This document shows positions 18,475 through 30,430 of a DNA stretch of 64,000 bases, one piece after another. The stretch comes from Telmatactis stephensoni. Lineage: Eukaryota > Cnidaria > Anthozoa > Actiniaria > Isophelliidae. Position 1 is the first letter of the stretch. The number at the start of each line of letters is the position of its first letter. Where the stretch lies: assembly GCA_029948255.1 (NCBI GenBank), contig JALIZF010001486.1, positions 124,001 to 188,000 of the forward strand, read 5' to 3'. A program made the translations under genes and the position numbers. Below the pieces are notes generated by a model. It did not search any database, was not told the DNA's origin, and saw only the letters and a list, made by a program, of their open reading frames with translations.

Positions 18475-19481
18475 TTTGTAAAAGGAAAGCCCGGCCTGAT
18501 GCGGTGTTACAACAAACTAAAGTTTAATCTCTTGATGAACTACATTTTTATAAAGACTTTTGGTTTTGAATAGGTACACCGATAGCATAAATTAAAAAAC
18601 ACAATATTGTACCATTAAACATAACAACTTAATTCGCCGCCAGGAAAAATATTTTTCAAGCATTTCCATCAAAAGAACTGAAATTAAAACTCATTTTAGC
18701 AACTGATCGAAAATTCAAGCAGTAAGTTATTAAAAGTAAAATTCAATTGACTTCATGCTTAGATAGCTAATTTGTCAGACTGGCTGGAACCCAAACAGTT
18801 GTTCTTGTAGGAAACCAAGCCATCTGCCCCAACAAATTAAAACAGGTTCTTGAATGTTCGAAAGGATTCAAATATATTATTTATTAGAAGCGATTTTTAA
18901 ATTATGAATAAAATGAACAAATACAGTTAGGCATTTGGTTTGGTTTAAAGATTTCTTGAGAAGAATACATAGGGTTTTAGAAGCATGCGGTGCCTACCCC
19001 GTCCCCTGTTCGATCTCCCACCAGTTATCTGCATCCTATATATTTAGCACATTCCTGTTACAAACAATAATCAGATGGTTTTCCGAACTAATAATCATCC
19101 ATATGGTTTTCACAGCCTCTTAAACAGTACTTTTGAACTTTTTTTCTGAAGACTCTTTCTTTTTCCCTTATAGTCTTTTACTCCAATGACGATGAAATGA
19201 GGCTAGAAGCCTCAGTAGTATAAGTACAGTATCATGATTTCTTTCAACACCGTTTATTGTTGAGAACTACTGTCTCTGTAGTCTAATGCTTGCTAAGCGA
19301 AAATTGTGCTTTATTAAACAGCTATGTTGGCTAACAATAAATGAAAGTTAGGACGGACCATTCCACCTAATTCGGTACGAAACTGAAACGTTTAATGAAA
19401 TATTTTCAGGTCAGTCAACTTTCTTTACATTTTATAAAGGCCAACTTATTCCAATACATTCCAGTATTTATTACAAATGTA

Positions 19482-20519
19482 TTACAGGGGCGTATTACAG
19501 ATTGTGTTTGCGGAGACTATCGAGTTTCTGCTAGTAATGTACAGTCGTCCGCTATTTTTTTCACACAGTAATCTTCTCCCAGCTCGTCGAAAATCGTTTA
19601 AAAAAACAAAATAGATACAGGGGCTAAGGCAAGAATTGAGCAGAGGCAAAACATGGTAAGGCACGAAATTGATTGTTGTCAGGTCGATGCAATTATTGAT
19701 CAGTTTTACGTGTTTGAGATGACTAGCAAGAATAGCTAATGAACTGAAAATAAAAAGTGGAAGATAACAACAAGAATAAAGTAGTAACGAGCACAATACC
19801 ATTCTAACTGCATTTACTATTCGTTTTCTTCGTTGTTCTCTTTGTACATCAGAAAGATTGCATTGAATAGCTTGTGGCTTTGACAGTCTTCTTAAGGTAA
19901 CAATACTTAGTGAGAATATTGCACAGTAGAGAATGATAACAATAACTTGTATTACTCTGGCCATGATAGTATCGACTTTTACACTCCTCAAAGTGCAGTA
20001 ATAGTGTTCTCCAGTCTTAGACCATTTGTTGTTAAACAAGCTGTACGATTCAATCGCCATAGGAATTAGCCACAAGCAAGCAAGAACTGCCACTCTCTTT
20101 TTCATTCTGTATGGTTGTACTATTTGCATTGTTTGTTTCGTTATTTTGAATCGTTCGATACTGATTACAAAAAGAGTAAGTAGAGATCCAACGATTACTA
20201 CATGGTAGAGAAAAGTCATCGTTTTACATAGAATTTCTCCCCAAGTGCCTTCAACGTTGTAGTCAAGGATATCAGCTTGAAACTGAAAGTAATACAGTGA
20301 CCTTAGAAAGATAAACAGAATATCAGACACGGCCATGTTGATGATCAAATGGTGTAAGTTTCTGCGCACAGTGTACTTAGCTGCAACTATAATGGCAAAG
20401 ATGTTTCCAAAAACACCAAATCCACTAAGCAGCAAAGTTGTCATTATCTGAACTGTTCGTATAACGTCCGAGTCAGGTTTGCAGTAAATGTATTCCTGAG
20501 TGATGTTAGACGCGTTCAT
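19482..20519 (-). CDS. Class A (rhodopsin-family) GPCR, intact, single exon, 345 aa
   Basis: Orphan seven-transmembrane receptor; ligand unknown. Landmarks: two N-terminal sequons (N2, N5); TM1 with GN (N39); TM2 NMAVSD (D66); W93 before C98 (TGTWGEILC type), which should pair with C175 in loop 2 (HYYCTL); TM3 end ISIERF (E122-R123 in place of DRY); TM4 CLWLIP (W150, P153); basic loop 3 REQRRKR; TM6 CCYLP (P254); TM7 LLNSCLSPCIYF, where SPCIY replaces NPxxY; then a basic C-tail. The start ATG is fixed by MNAS, which all family copies share. No introns. The nearest relatives are the other copies in this window. The overall pattern resembles peptide or small-ligand receptor expansions in cnidarians (inference). 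Confidence 0.9.
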   Translation of the reverse strand: MNASNITQEYIYCKPDSDVIRTVQIMTTLLLSGFGVFGNIFAIIVAAKYTVRRNLHHLIINMAVSDILFIFLRSLYYFQFQADILDYNVEGTWGEILCKTMTFLYHVVIVGSLLTLFVISIERFKITKQTMQIVQPYRMKKRVAVLACLWLIPMAIESYSLFNNKWSKTGEHYYCTLRSVKVDTIMARVIQVIVIILYCAIFSLSIVTLRRLSKPQAIQCNLSDVQREQRRKRIVNAVRMVLCSLLLYSCCYLPLFIFSSLAILASHLKHVKLINNCIDLTTINFVPYHVLPLLNSCLSPCIYFVFLNDFRRAGRRLLCEKNSGRLYITSRNSIVSANTICNTPL

Positions 20520-20886
20520 TTTGTGAAAGAGAAGCTTTGTTGTATTATAACAACTACCCGAAATTTTGAATAGATCACCCGAAATTCGATTGTTTTTTCC
20601 TTAAGACTCTTTCTTTTTCCTAGTCTTTTACTCCGACGACGAAGGGCTAGTGATTGCCCATATGGTTTGTTCCGTCTGTTAAGCAGCATTTATTGAACTT
20701 ACAATTAATTTGTTTTCTCGACACTCTTTTTTTTCTTTATTCCTTTACTCCCACGACTAATAGCTAAGGCCAGAAGCCTCAGTAATTTAAGTAATCTTTT
20801 GATGCAATGTTTGTCACAACAACAAGTATATGCCTTGCATGGTGAGAGGCTGTCGCCAAGGCGGCATATTCGTTAGCTTTCATTAT

Positions 20887-21345
20887 AGACTAGGCGCAAA
20901 ACTGAAAAAGTCGATCGCAAAAAGTGCAGAAGGCATTTTGGGGTAGAAGCTGGTAACATAACTATTCTAAACTTATTTTTTCACGCTGAATGCGAATATG
21001 ACAGTTACCAAGACGTATTCTGCCATCTTATACGCATCCTCGGGGACCCAGGGCAGAGGGCTCGAAGGACCGGAGGGGGGGGAGGAGGGGGAAGGAAAGG
21101 GATCTTATACGTGTAAATGACGTTTTTGTGAATTGCTACAGTGATTCCTACTGAGCTTTTATCATGTAATTCCAAAAGTTCCTAAACTTAAAAACAATGA
21201 CCACAGCTGGAAAGAGCACATCAAAATCACTAAAACTGTGAAGTTTGAAGGATATAAGTTGAAAAACCAAGGCCGAGATGTGAATTTTCAAAAGTCGAAA
21301 TTTGTTGGTATCTCTTGCATAAACACAAAATTTCGATTTTGAATT
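20887..21345 (+). repeat. Dispersed repeat, copy 1 (copy 2 at 22670-23060)
   Basis: It starts taggcgcaaaactgaaaaag and runs through words such as tatgacagttaccaagacgt and aaggatataagttgaaaaa in the same order as at 22670-23060. It is a direct repeat 1.8 kb apart. No coding capacity. Confidence 0.85.
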
Positions 21346-21418
21346 CAAAAAAGTACAAAGAAGCGAAAAATTAAAATGTACAGTGTATATAACAAGACAA
21401 ACAAAGAACAGCTTGAAA

Positions 21419-21500
21419 TTTTAGTCTTGTCACGCTACGCGAATCCTCCCGGCCCCAAAACGTTTGTGGGGAGGATTCGCGTGGCGTGACGAGACTAAAA
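21419..21500. repeat. 82-bp hairpin with ~32-bp arms
   Basis: The left arm ttttagtcttgtcacgctac pairs with the right arm gtggcgtgacgagactaaaa, continuing through gcgaatcctccc/gggaggattcgc. The loop is about 16 bp. Confidence 0.85.
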
Positions 21501-22669
21501 CATGGCTGCGAAGGAGACCAGTGAAAATGCTTTAGATTTACCTCCGACAAAACTTAAAAAAATGTGGTTTTGTCTCTTAAAAATATTGTCCCTTTCTTAC
21601 TCTTCACACCCTTTGGTAATGAAAATCTATTAAGTGTTTAAGGTTTAAGATATTTGTAAAGATAATCATACTTTTTGATAAATGACACGCATGAAAGTCG
21701 CCTTTGTCAATATAAAATCAGCAATCGATCCGATTTTAAAACACGTTAAAAGATAGTAACTTGCCTTTAGCCTTCGCTGATAATGCTTCAGGATTATCAC
21801 GGGAGGCGGGAAATGTGTCTTTCAATCGAAAACCCTCTCAGTTCTTGTCATCCAGCCGAAGAAAAATCAAAATCCGTAAACAATCATTATGAGTCATTTC
21901 TGCGTTCAAAGCAGCTTCACACAGGCACTGCATATCCACGGCAAATTTATTCTTTTATTTACTATCTCCATCTATGGGTAGAATTATTCTCAGATAACCA
22001 TTTTGATTGGTCCGGTTATTTCCCTGAGGACCGGTGGAACAAAGATATTAGCATTACAATGAAACTTCGCCGAATAGACTACCCCGATTAGTCATTATAA
22101 TCATTAAGTGTCTAGGTAGCGCAGCGGTCTAAGGTGATATCTAAAGGTATGGATTAGGGTCCGGATATCGTCTCCCTCCCTGGCCTTCGGGCTAAGATAA
22201 CTGTAATATGTAGCACCGGGATAGCGTGGATGGGGCCGAAATCTTCATCCGTAACGTAAGTCGATTCGATGTCTCAGCTTCTATTGAATGTCTCGGGAGA
22301 ATCGTCCCAAAATTTAATTTTCCTCATATTTTTTTCAGTTTTTTATTTCATTTTGTTTCTTGGTGTCCGGGGGGTGCCTTTTTAAGAGTTACAGGTTCGA
22401 GCCTCGATGCCAATTTTTTTTCTTTTTCTTTTCTGTCAGTTTTGTCCCGTTCTTTTTGTCCACAAAAACAAGTGTCCACCCACTTATTTTATAATTGTAC
22501 ATGTTTATATTTTAAAAATCTCGTCCCCTGGCCTCGTCCCCAGGCTACATTATGGCGACGCGACCATAGTGACGTCACGCTTCGAATGGGCGCCACCGTC
22601 AATAGCTTTAGTTTGACTGTTTTGCGCGCTGCTTTAAAAAACTCTTCAAAGCGAATTTTAGACTGTTAA

Positions 22670-23060
22670 ACTAGGCGCAAAACTGAAAAAGTCGATCGCA
22701 AAAAGTGCAGAAGGCAATTTTAGGGTAGAAGCTGCTAACATAACTATTCTAAACTAATTTTTCATGCTGAATCCGAATATGACAGTTACCAAGACGTATT
22801 CTGTAATCTTGTATGTGTAAATGACGTATTTTGTGAATTGCTACAATCATTTCATACTAACGGCTTTTTTATGTAATAGTTCCAAAAGTTCCTAAACTTA
22901 ACAATAGTGTTCATAGCTGGAAAAAGCACATCAAAATTAGTAAAACGCTGAAGTTTGAAGGATATAAGTTGAAAAATCAAGGAGATACGAATTTTCAAAA
23001 AATCGACATTTTTTGGTATCTCTTGCATAACAACAAGTGTTTTCATACAAAATTTCTTTT
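22670..23060 (+). repeat. Dispersed repeat, copy 2
   Basis: Same order of segments as 20887-21345. Near its 3' end it adds an inverted repeat (22977-23084). Confidence 0.85.
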
Positions 23061-23084
23061 TTTGAAAATTCGTATCTCCTTGAA
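22977..23084. repeat. Inverted repeat
   Basis: The arms tcaaggagatacgaattttc and gaaaattcgtatctccttga are perfect complements about 50 bp apart. Confidence 0.85.
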
Positions 23085-23824
23085 TGTTTTGAAGCAATTG
23101 AATTCTGTACATTAAGAAGCGCGAAAGGTTGCTGCATCACTGAATTGAGCATATTTTATTTCTATCAGAGGCTAATTTGCTGTAGTTCATAAATTGTTTT
23201 TGTGTCTTTCATGCAGTTACATTTTTGTATTTCCATTCACGAATATGGCATAGCTAGGATATAACACGCACCCTGATTGGTTAAATAGAGTGCATCAATT
23301 CCCTTTTGCATGGGTGCCCCTTCACGTACGCTGCTGTGAAAACAACGCACACAACTATGCAAAGTTAGTCAACTTTTATAAAAATTGAATACAAAAATGG
23401 ACATATATGGATACGTCTATTGTCCGAGGATAAAAATAATACTGAATAAAAAAACTCAATGTGATAAGTGTTTTGAGTTGTTTTTCGAATCTAATAGCAC
23501 TTATTTTTCAAGGCAAAATTGTGTGCTCGACTTAATTAACTTTCCATTAACTTCGCGCGCGCTGTGTTATATTAAGGGAGGGGTACACGCTTAGCGTGCA
23601 CCAATCGAGAATTGGGCGCATCGCTCCGCTCGTTTTTCCAGGTGTATAAGAAAAGTGCCTTGTCTCTAAATAAATAGTATACAAAAAGGGTAAGGGTTTC
23701 GAGCTCAGGACGGAGCCCTCACGCGTAAAATTTTGGTTGTGCCCCAACTCCTCTCCCTCCCTCCAACCCTCCCTCCCCCCCCCCCCCCCCCCCTCCCCGG
23801 TTAGTGTGCATCATAAAATACCCA

Positions 23825-23962
23825 TCCTTGGGGGCCCAGGGCGTTTCGGACATTCATAAAACCGGCAAATATGAAAGACGTCCCTTCTTCTCTTTTTCCT
23901 TCCCCTTCCTCTCCCCCACCTCTCTCCCTATCCCTCCCTCCCCGACACCCTGGGTCCCCAGA
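23825..23962. repeat. Foldback element with gggnncccaggg ends
   Basis: The left end cttgggggcccaggg faces the right end ccctgggtccccag, with a pyrimidine-rich interior. A related word (ctcggggacccagggc) occurs at about 21040. Confidence 0.5.
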
Positions 23963-25054
23963 TGTGAATTTACGTTTTAAAATACTACTAAATTTAGTGA
24001 TCTCCCTCCTTGAAGATTTGGCCACGTATATGTAGCTGAGCGATATTTTCGTCATAAATGACGATTTTTGGGAGTCAAAAGACAAAGAACGTGTAGCCAT
24101 GTTGGATGAACAAACAAGAGACGCTAATGAGAAACCTTTTGTTGAAGTTCATCCAAGATGGCTGCCGTGACGTCACATGCAACCCAAGAATACGCGTGAA
24201 TACTATTTTTAACGATGACAATATTTAGCGATTATGAGGAACTCGCCAAAATACGCCAAATCAGTGAATTGTCCCTAAAAATACAACCTTGAGGTACGCT
24301 TATCCCAATCAATGTGTTTTAATTTTTGTTGATTATGTTCCCGCTATATAGAATACATATTCTCTGAAAATCATTAAGTTAATACTTTACCTGAAAATAG
24401 AGAAATCGCGCGAGCCGGTTAAGAAACTGTTTTCAATATCGAGTAATGATGGCTAAAATTTGATCCTTATACTAGCCTGGTCCAGAGGTTTTTTCTTTTC
24501 TAATTTTTCTTTAATAAATAGCTTGCACAAAGTTGTTATTTTGCATCTTTCATTTAAATTTAGCACCTTTCAAGCTGAATGTAAAGAAAATTTATGGCAA
24601 ATTAGCGGCTGGAGGCCTAAACCTCATTTTGGATTCAAATTTTCACTTTGGATTAACTCTTATCAACCAAAACCAACTAGAAACAACTGGAGTTCCGTAA
24701 GAAGTATACCTTTAGCTTCATACAACACTTATTTTTCGATTGTGTGGTTTTTGTTAATTGCTCAATGCTTGAATATGAAAAATTGCGCATGTCTTGAACA
24801 GGTGTTTTTAAGATTACCTTGCTTAAATAAGTTGTATTTGAAGAAATATTTCATTTTTACGACATGGATAAACACAGTTCTTTTTTAAAGTTGTTTCCGT
24901 ACTTATTTTGAATCGAACATTTACATGCATGCAATTTGTGTAAAATATTCAGCTGTTTTAAAACGAACGAACTTCTATAATGAATTATTCCAGTTGATTA
25001 TCGCTAGTACGGGAGCCGGGAAGACACAAGAGCCGGGGCGACTTAACTTCATAA

Positions 25055-26072
25055 CACGATGGTCGGTTGCTAGGGCTTTTCCTCCCGGAAGCCTCAAAAC
25101 TGAGAGTTTTAGGCCTTAGACAAAAGTAGAATGCATCAAATGTGACAAAACGTGGTGGGGAAGTAGGTTGATAAATTTCCTGTTAATTGATGACAATTAC
25201 ATCTCATTAGACCGCTATTGTGACGTCATTAATGATGTCCAAATTTGGCATCAGAAAAAAAATTCAGGAAAGAAATAGTAAAAAACCCATATTAGTTTTT
25301 TCTATAGAATTCTATGATTTCTGGTGAAGACCCCACCTGAATCAGATTAAAGGGTGCGAAGTTACAGCTAATGAAAGAAATTCAAATTTCCCGCCAAATG
25401 ACCATATATGGTCAAAATTAAGGCTATTTAAACGCCAATACAATGAATGTATTGGCACAGCGGCAAACACAAAGTTGCATAAAATCAAAATTGTAGTTTT
25501 TTCAATTTGGGATGTGTGGTGTTATGACGCGTTTTCGTCATGAGATACGTCATTATGACGTCAATATGACGTTTTTGTGACGAAAATGCGTCATAACACC
25601 ACACATCCCAAATTGAAAAAACTACAATTTTGATTATATGCAACTTTGTGTTTGCCGCTGTGCCAATACATTCATTGTATTGGCGTTTAAATAGCCTTAA
25701 TTTTGACCATATATGGTCATTTGGCGGGAAATTTGAATTTCTTTCATTAGCTGTAACTTCGCACCCTTTAATCTGATTGAGATGGGGTTTTCACTATAAA
25801 CGGTCTTTTTGAGTAGCAAAAATGTCTGTAAACCTTTGAACATTGCTTAACAAGTTTTTGATGTTGTCACTAAAAATATGTATCATTTATGACGTCATAA
25901 TTTAAAAAAACTTCCAAAATACCTTTACAATTGTAGAAAAATTAAGGATCTTCTTTCTAATGAACATGTTCTAATATTTTGCTTCATTTAGAAAATAAAT
26001 TACTCCTCTGTGAGCCAAAAATTAAATTTGAGAACCTTGGGGGAGGAAAAGCCCTAGCAACCGACCATCGTG
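25055..26072. mobile_element. 1,018-bp foldback element flanked by TAA, with nested 210-bp palindrome
   Basis: Outer TIRs of about 32 bp begin cacgatggtcggttgctagg and are flanked on both sides by TAA (25052-25054, 26073-26075). Inside, 25331-25787 is a second, nearly perfect inverted repeat of about 210-bp arms around a short centre that repeats cgtcat/tgacgt words. No ORF of note. The 3-bp TWA duplication again fits PIF/Harbinger-type movement (inference). Confidence 0.8.
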
Positions 26073-26075
26073 TAA

Positions 26076-27129
26076 GACAAATAAAAGGGACTTAGCTGCT
26101 GAATTCCAGCTTATAACTTATCCCAGAAGAACACCTTTCATTGTAAGCTATTTTGGGGGTTAAAAATCCGTTTTATACCTAATGACTCTACTCAGAGGAA
26201 AGATGATAAAATTGTAGGTGTCAGCATCCGAATTCAAATTATCACACATTGCGAAAGGTTGAATGTTTAATTAAATTTAACTTCCTGTCTTGCTAGCTGG
26301 GTGATGTCGACATAAGATGTCAATTTTTTTAAAGGATATGCGCAGTCATTTTATTTAAGTTATACTTCACTTATTCAATGATTGTTTTTATCGTGGTTTT
26401 GCATCTACAATTTGTATGAAGTGTTTATGATAGTTAGTGGAGATACAAAAGTGATTTTACTTAATTCATAGGACAGATAAAACAAACTGTCGTGACCAAT
26501 GTGAATTCAATTTATCATATTTAACATTTGCAATTAAGATTTTAACTCGTCCTTTAATTTGTAAGCTGTTATTGGAGGTAAAAACAAGTTTTAGCTCTAT
26601 AGACTCTACTTAGAGAAAATACAATATAATGCAGGTGCGTGATCCCAATTCAAATTGGCTCAATCTTTAATTTACAAGGTTTAGCTTTCCGTCCTGCTGG
26701 CATCGACAGGCAGAGATGTCATAACATACAATTACACTAATGTTAACTGCATAATCAATTTTTAATATTTCTTCAGTTCAATCAAAAAACTTTTAGAGTT
26801 CCAGAGCGAGTGTACACAAAATTGGAAGCTTAAAAGACTAGTCAGTTTGTTATGACAGCTGCTATGATTGCCTAGACTGAATCCAGAATAAAGTCTCCTA
26901 AAATTGGTTATATCATGCAACCTTTTGAGTAGTCAAACATGTAAGAACAGTATGCCTTTATTACCCTTCAAGTTATTATTACCTATTTACAGCCAAGATA
27001 TATATTTGTATGTCCTTCAGTGCTAAAATGCCATGTTCTGTTGTTCTGTACTTTTAACTTATCAGTTAGTAAGTTAAGTTCCCTTCACACAGTTCCATCT
27101 AAAAGAGCTTTAGTTGTTCACTACTCATT
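26076..27129. other. Intergenic, no gene seen
   Basis: AT-rich. Segments at about 26130-26260 and 26540-26670 look like diverged copies of each other (shared taagctgtt, gactctact and gcaggtg words). No supported ORF. Confidence 0.5.
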
Positions 27130-27400
27130 ACTGAGTTTGTTCAAGAAAACAGTGTCTCGACAGCTTTCAAGAAAATCATTCAGAAAAGCAAAATAGATAC
27201 AAGGACTTAGGCAAGAATTCAGAAGTGGAAAAACATGAAAAATTAAGAAATCACGAATCTTTGGCCGTCCGTCCGTCCGTCAGTCTTCATGCACTGAGAG
27301 AGAATTTTGCAAACGTGTAGCTGAAAAAAAGGCAAGTAACAACAAGAAAGAAGTAGTAATTAATAAGCACAGTTCCATTTCTAATCAACCTCCATAACCC
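27130..27400 (-). pseudogene. GPCR 3'-end relic (TM6-TM7)
   Basis: The minus strand reads a degraded TM6, then KIRDFLIFHVFPLLNSCLSP and CIYFAFLNDF, matching the C-terminal part of the receptor at 27974-28945, with an internal stop in the loop and a changed tail. The rest of the gene is absent. Confidence 0.8.
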
Positions 27401-27759
27401 AGTTATCACTTCTATTAGTAGGCAGTCTTTTGTCTCAAATTGTGGCAGTATTTAGAGCGCGAGTTTGGAGATTCGCAACACAAGAAACCCGGAAAAGCTT
27501 TTTCAGTTCAAAAAACGCGAGTGTTGCCTAATACGTAGGAGTCTAGACGTAATTATTACGTATACTATACTGACGTCTGTTAATAAAGTGGACGGCATAA
27601 GCACTATTCTTTTAATAAAGTTGGCGGCATTATTTTTTTAAAAATACGTCAAGTGTAGTAGGCATTGCCCTCGGTAATCGCTGATGAACAGAGAAAAACA
27701 ATAGGTCGTGACGTGGTAAGAAATTATATAGATTTTCAAAATCGACGTACGGTAAATAG

Positions 27760-29168
27760 AAATTGCGAAACCTCTACTGATACCATCTATCAACCAAACA
27801 ACTTTCGCTGAATCTGTAATAACTAGAGTTGAACGAATCAACTGTCGCCATATGTTGGTATAACCTCACAGGAATCAATATATTGTGCCTTGTGAACGCA
27901 AGGCCTTCCATTAACCAACCAGCTCTCATACTTCATAGTGCCTTCGAAAGCAGTACAGTTTCATCACACAAGCATGAATGAATCTAACCTCACTAACTAC
28001 GGCTTCGTTCCCTGCGAGAACGACAAACCAGACTCAGATATTTCAAAGACTGTCAAAGTGACGATCACTTTGCTGCTTAGTGGATTTGGTGTTTTTGGCA
28101 ACATCTTATGCATTGTTGTGGCTTCTAAGTATACCTTTGCCAGCAGTCTACAGCATTTGATCATTAACATGGCTGTCTCAGATATTTTGGTGACTATTCT
28201 AAGATCATGTGTAACTTTGCCAAACAGTTTGGGTATTGATATATATGAAGAAGTTCAAGGTATTTGGGGAGACATTTTTTGCAAATTGCCGGATGAATTT
28301 CTGTTTGACACGTCCCTCGTAGTCCTTCTGATCACCCTTTTGATCATCAGCATCGAGCAATTTAGAATCGCAAGACGACAGACAATGGAAATATCTCGTC
28401 CATACGTGTACACAAGAAAACAGCGAGCGACAGTACTTGTTTGCTCCTGGCTAATTTCGATGGCGTTGAATTCATACGTGTTGATAACTACCGAATGGGA
28501 GAACAATTACTGCACTTCGAAGCTCAGCCAACATGAAGAAACTAGCATTTTCATAGCTAAGCAAGCTATTGGAATCATGCTCTGCTGTGCCACATTTGTA
28601 TTAAGTATTCTAACATCAAGAAGACTGTCGAAGACACTGGTATCAATCCAAGAAAATCTCCCTGAACAGCAAAGAGTAAAGCGAACTAAGCGAATAATCA
28701 TGGACGCAGTTCGAATGACACTATGCTCGCTACTCCTTTTCTCGTGTTGTTACTTTCCTTTTTTCATCTACGCGTTTGTAAAATCATCTCTCCATGAAGA
28801 TGGTTGTCCATCGGATGGACCGCCAAAGATCCTTGATTTCTTAGTTTTTCACGTTTTACCACTTCTGAATTCTTGCCTAAGTCCTTGTATCTATTTTGCT
28901 TATTTTAGTGATTTTCGTGAAGCTGTAAAGACACTGCTTTGTTAATCAACTCAGTAAAGAGAAGTGAATACCTTTTTGATTGAACTACGTGAAGGTAGAC
29001 CCATGTTAAAAGTATCTAGTATATCATCTTAGCAAATTGTCTTATTGTATATGCAAAAATCTTGCTGTAATTAACAATGCTTAATAAAGGCGTAATATTT
29101 GTTTGCATACTCAATAAAACTTTGATAAAATCGGTTTTAAGAACTTATAGTATTGTTACGAGGTGAAA
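27760..29168 (+). repeat. Left arm of a ~1.35-kb inverted segmental duplication
   Basis: This arm, including receptor gene 27974-28945, its upstream segment (from about 27760) and its 3' flank up to gaggtgaaa at about 29168, recurs in reverse at about 31455-32830. The matches extend well outside the coding region (for example aaccagctctcatacttcat upstream, ttaagaacttatagtattgt downstream). The arms are about 2.3 kb apart. Confidence 0.88.
27974..28945 (+). CDS. Class A GPCR, intact, single exon, 323 aa
   Basis: Same family as 19482-20519. The start is set at MNESNLTNYG, homologous to MNAS/MKES of the paralogues; the open frame extends 12 codons further upstream but without ATG. Landmarks: TM1 GVFGNILCIVVASKY, TM2 NMAVSD, GIWGDIFCK (cysteine of the conserved disulfide), TM3 end ISIEQF (ERF of the other copies is EQF here, so the arginine of the DRY position is lost), W in VCSWLIS, loop 2 cysteine in ENNYCTS, TM6 CCYFP, TM7 LLNSCLSPCIYF. 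The tail after FSDFREAVKTLLC is very short. Compared with the inverted copy it has small in-frame differences (KLPDEF versus KLDEF; ARRQ versus ARQ). AATAAA-type signals follow at about 29081 and 29111. Confidence 0.88.
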   Translation: MNESNLTNYGFVPCENDKPDSDISKTVKVTITLLLSGFGVFGNILCIVVASKYTFASSLQHLIINMAVSDILVTILRSCVTLPNSLGIDIYEEVQGIWGDIFCKLPDEFLFDTSLVVLLITLLIISIEQFRIARRQTMEISRPYVYTRKQRATVLVCSWLISMALNSYVLITTEWENNYCTSKLSQHEETSIFIAKQAIGIMLCCATFVLSILTSRRLSKTLVSIQENLPEQQRVKRTKRIIMDAVRMTLCSLLLFSCCYFPFFIYAFVKSSLHEDGCPSDGPPKILDFLVFHVLPLLNSCLSPCIYFAYFSDFREAVKTLLC

Positions 29169-30069
29169 TAAATCGTACCTTTGTCTTCCAATCAAGAACT
29201 CATAAAAATAAGGCCCCGAACAACAAAACTTGAAGCCATATATAAATGTCTTTCTTGACTGGAAGACAAGGGGAGTTTTATTTCAAACAAAAGGAGTTCA
29301 CTTTTCGTACACTTCGCGCACTGTCTAAACTTGTCTTTTCCAACAAGACTGAAAATGACGTCATATGAAACCCGGCAATTGAGAGCGCCCTCTGATTGGT
29401 CAACAGTGAAATTATTAGCGGGAAAATCGTGCAAGGAATTATGCCCATGGTAATGTTTTATCCCCAAAAGAAACTTTTCATCCTTTTCAGCAGATGAGAA
29501 ATTTGTCTTGAGCATGCATTGCGGGGCTTCCTGTGGCACGCGGGAAAGTTTAAAAAAATGTTAACAGTAATGGCTACTAGTGGTCAATGCAACATAATAA
29601 AGAATGTTGAGCTTTCTAAACATCCTCTTTCCCTATAAATGTCTTTTTTTCTCAACGCGTGTGAAATACAAGTCATTTCTTTTTAAACTGAGTTATGTTC
29701 ATTTGATATTACTATATGTTTTTCCTTTCAATCTTACTGAAAACAATTCGTGATCAAGGTTATTTTTCCTATTTATTTCAGTTGTTATTAAACTTATTGC
29801 TTTCTTCTGGGCTCCAGTTGGAAGAAATATATACAGAACTGTGAAGGGTTAATCTTAAATTCTGGTTTTTTTTTGCTCCCAAAACCAAAACTCACACAGG
29901 TTCATCTATGTGCATCGTGCAAGCTAGTTTTCTCAAAAAATGTTCTTAAAAATTGCCTGAACTGTGATTTTAAGTCATCGAAAATGGGCAAAAACAAAGC
30001 CAACTGAATTATTGGACAAGAAAAAGACAAAGACAAAAGGGGATATTTAGAATCTCTAGAGAGCAGGTG

Positions 30070-30430
30070 ATATACCTATTTCAAAAAAGGTTGTCGTATG
30101 AAAGGTCTCGGAGCCTTCGCGACTGGACCGAAAAGGAGTATGGGTAGTAGCAATTCTAAAATTGTCTTGATTTCACAATCAGCAAATGAAGCTCTTTGAT
30201 GTATTAGGTCTTAGCAAGCTGAAGTTGAATGATGTTATGGATATTTGTGTGGTTTTATAGCGTTAGTAATGTTTATCCCATGCTTCTTTTTCAACAGCTT
30301 ATTTTTTGTTCAAATATAATTACTGTATGTCATAGATAGGTACAAATAAAAAAGTTGTTGTTGTTGTTGTTGTTCCCGGATTTCGGGTGAGTCGCGTAGT
30401 CTTTTGCCGACAACGTTTATTGAAATCTTT
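30070..30430 (+). repeat. Dispersed repeat related to 11370-11660, with a younger insertion
   Basis: It shares tcaaaaaaggttgtcgtatg, gatgtattaggtcttagcaa and gggtgagtcgcgtagtcttt in order with 11370-11660. A stretch of about 90 bp ending in ttgttgttgttgttg, absent from the other copy, is inserted after ccatgcttc. Confidence 0.8.

Larger units (their letters stand above)
17376..19481. other. Receptor-cluster spacer with relics, no intact gene
   Basis: It contains the second copy (17710-18100) of the repeat at 12428-12790, two GPCR 5'-end relics (18104-18169 and 18431-18474) and AT-rich unique sequence. No intact ORF with support. Confidence 0.6.
20520..25054. other. Intergenic, repeats only
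   Basis: Several short repeats follow the receptor gene. Named repeats are listed separately (20887-21345 with 22670-23060; 21419-21500; 22977-23084; 23825-23962). The ORFs at 21783-22091, 22226-22669 and 24460-24888 show no recognisable domain or splice context. I see no supported gene. Confidence 0.55.

Noticed and set aside
22110..22410. tRNA-like A-box word (tagcgcagcggtctaaggtg) with a distant B-box word (ggttcgagcctc)
   Set aside because: The two boxes are about 270 bp apart and no cloverleaf can be drawn; at most an old SINE fragment.
22226..22669. 147-codon ORF on the plus strand
   Set aside because: Phe/Ser-rich from pyrimidine runs, no recognisable family, ends in the dispersed repeat.
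27938..27973. Twelve-residue N-terminal extension (from GTG) of the plus-strand receptor
   Set aside because: It has no ATG, and the paralogues all begin at the MNxSN position, so the start was placed at 27974.
29192..29539. 115-codon minus-strand ORF between the receptor copies
   Set aside because: No recognisable motif and no splice signals that extend it; kept only as a note in the spacer entry.
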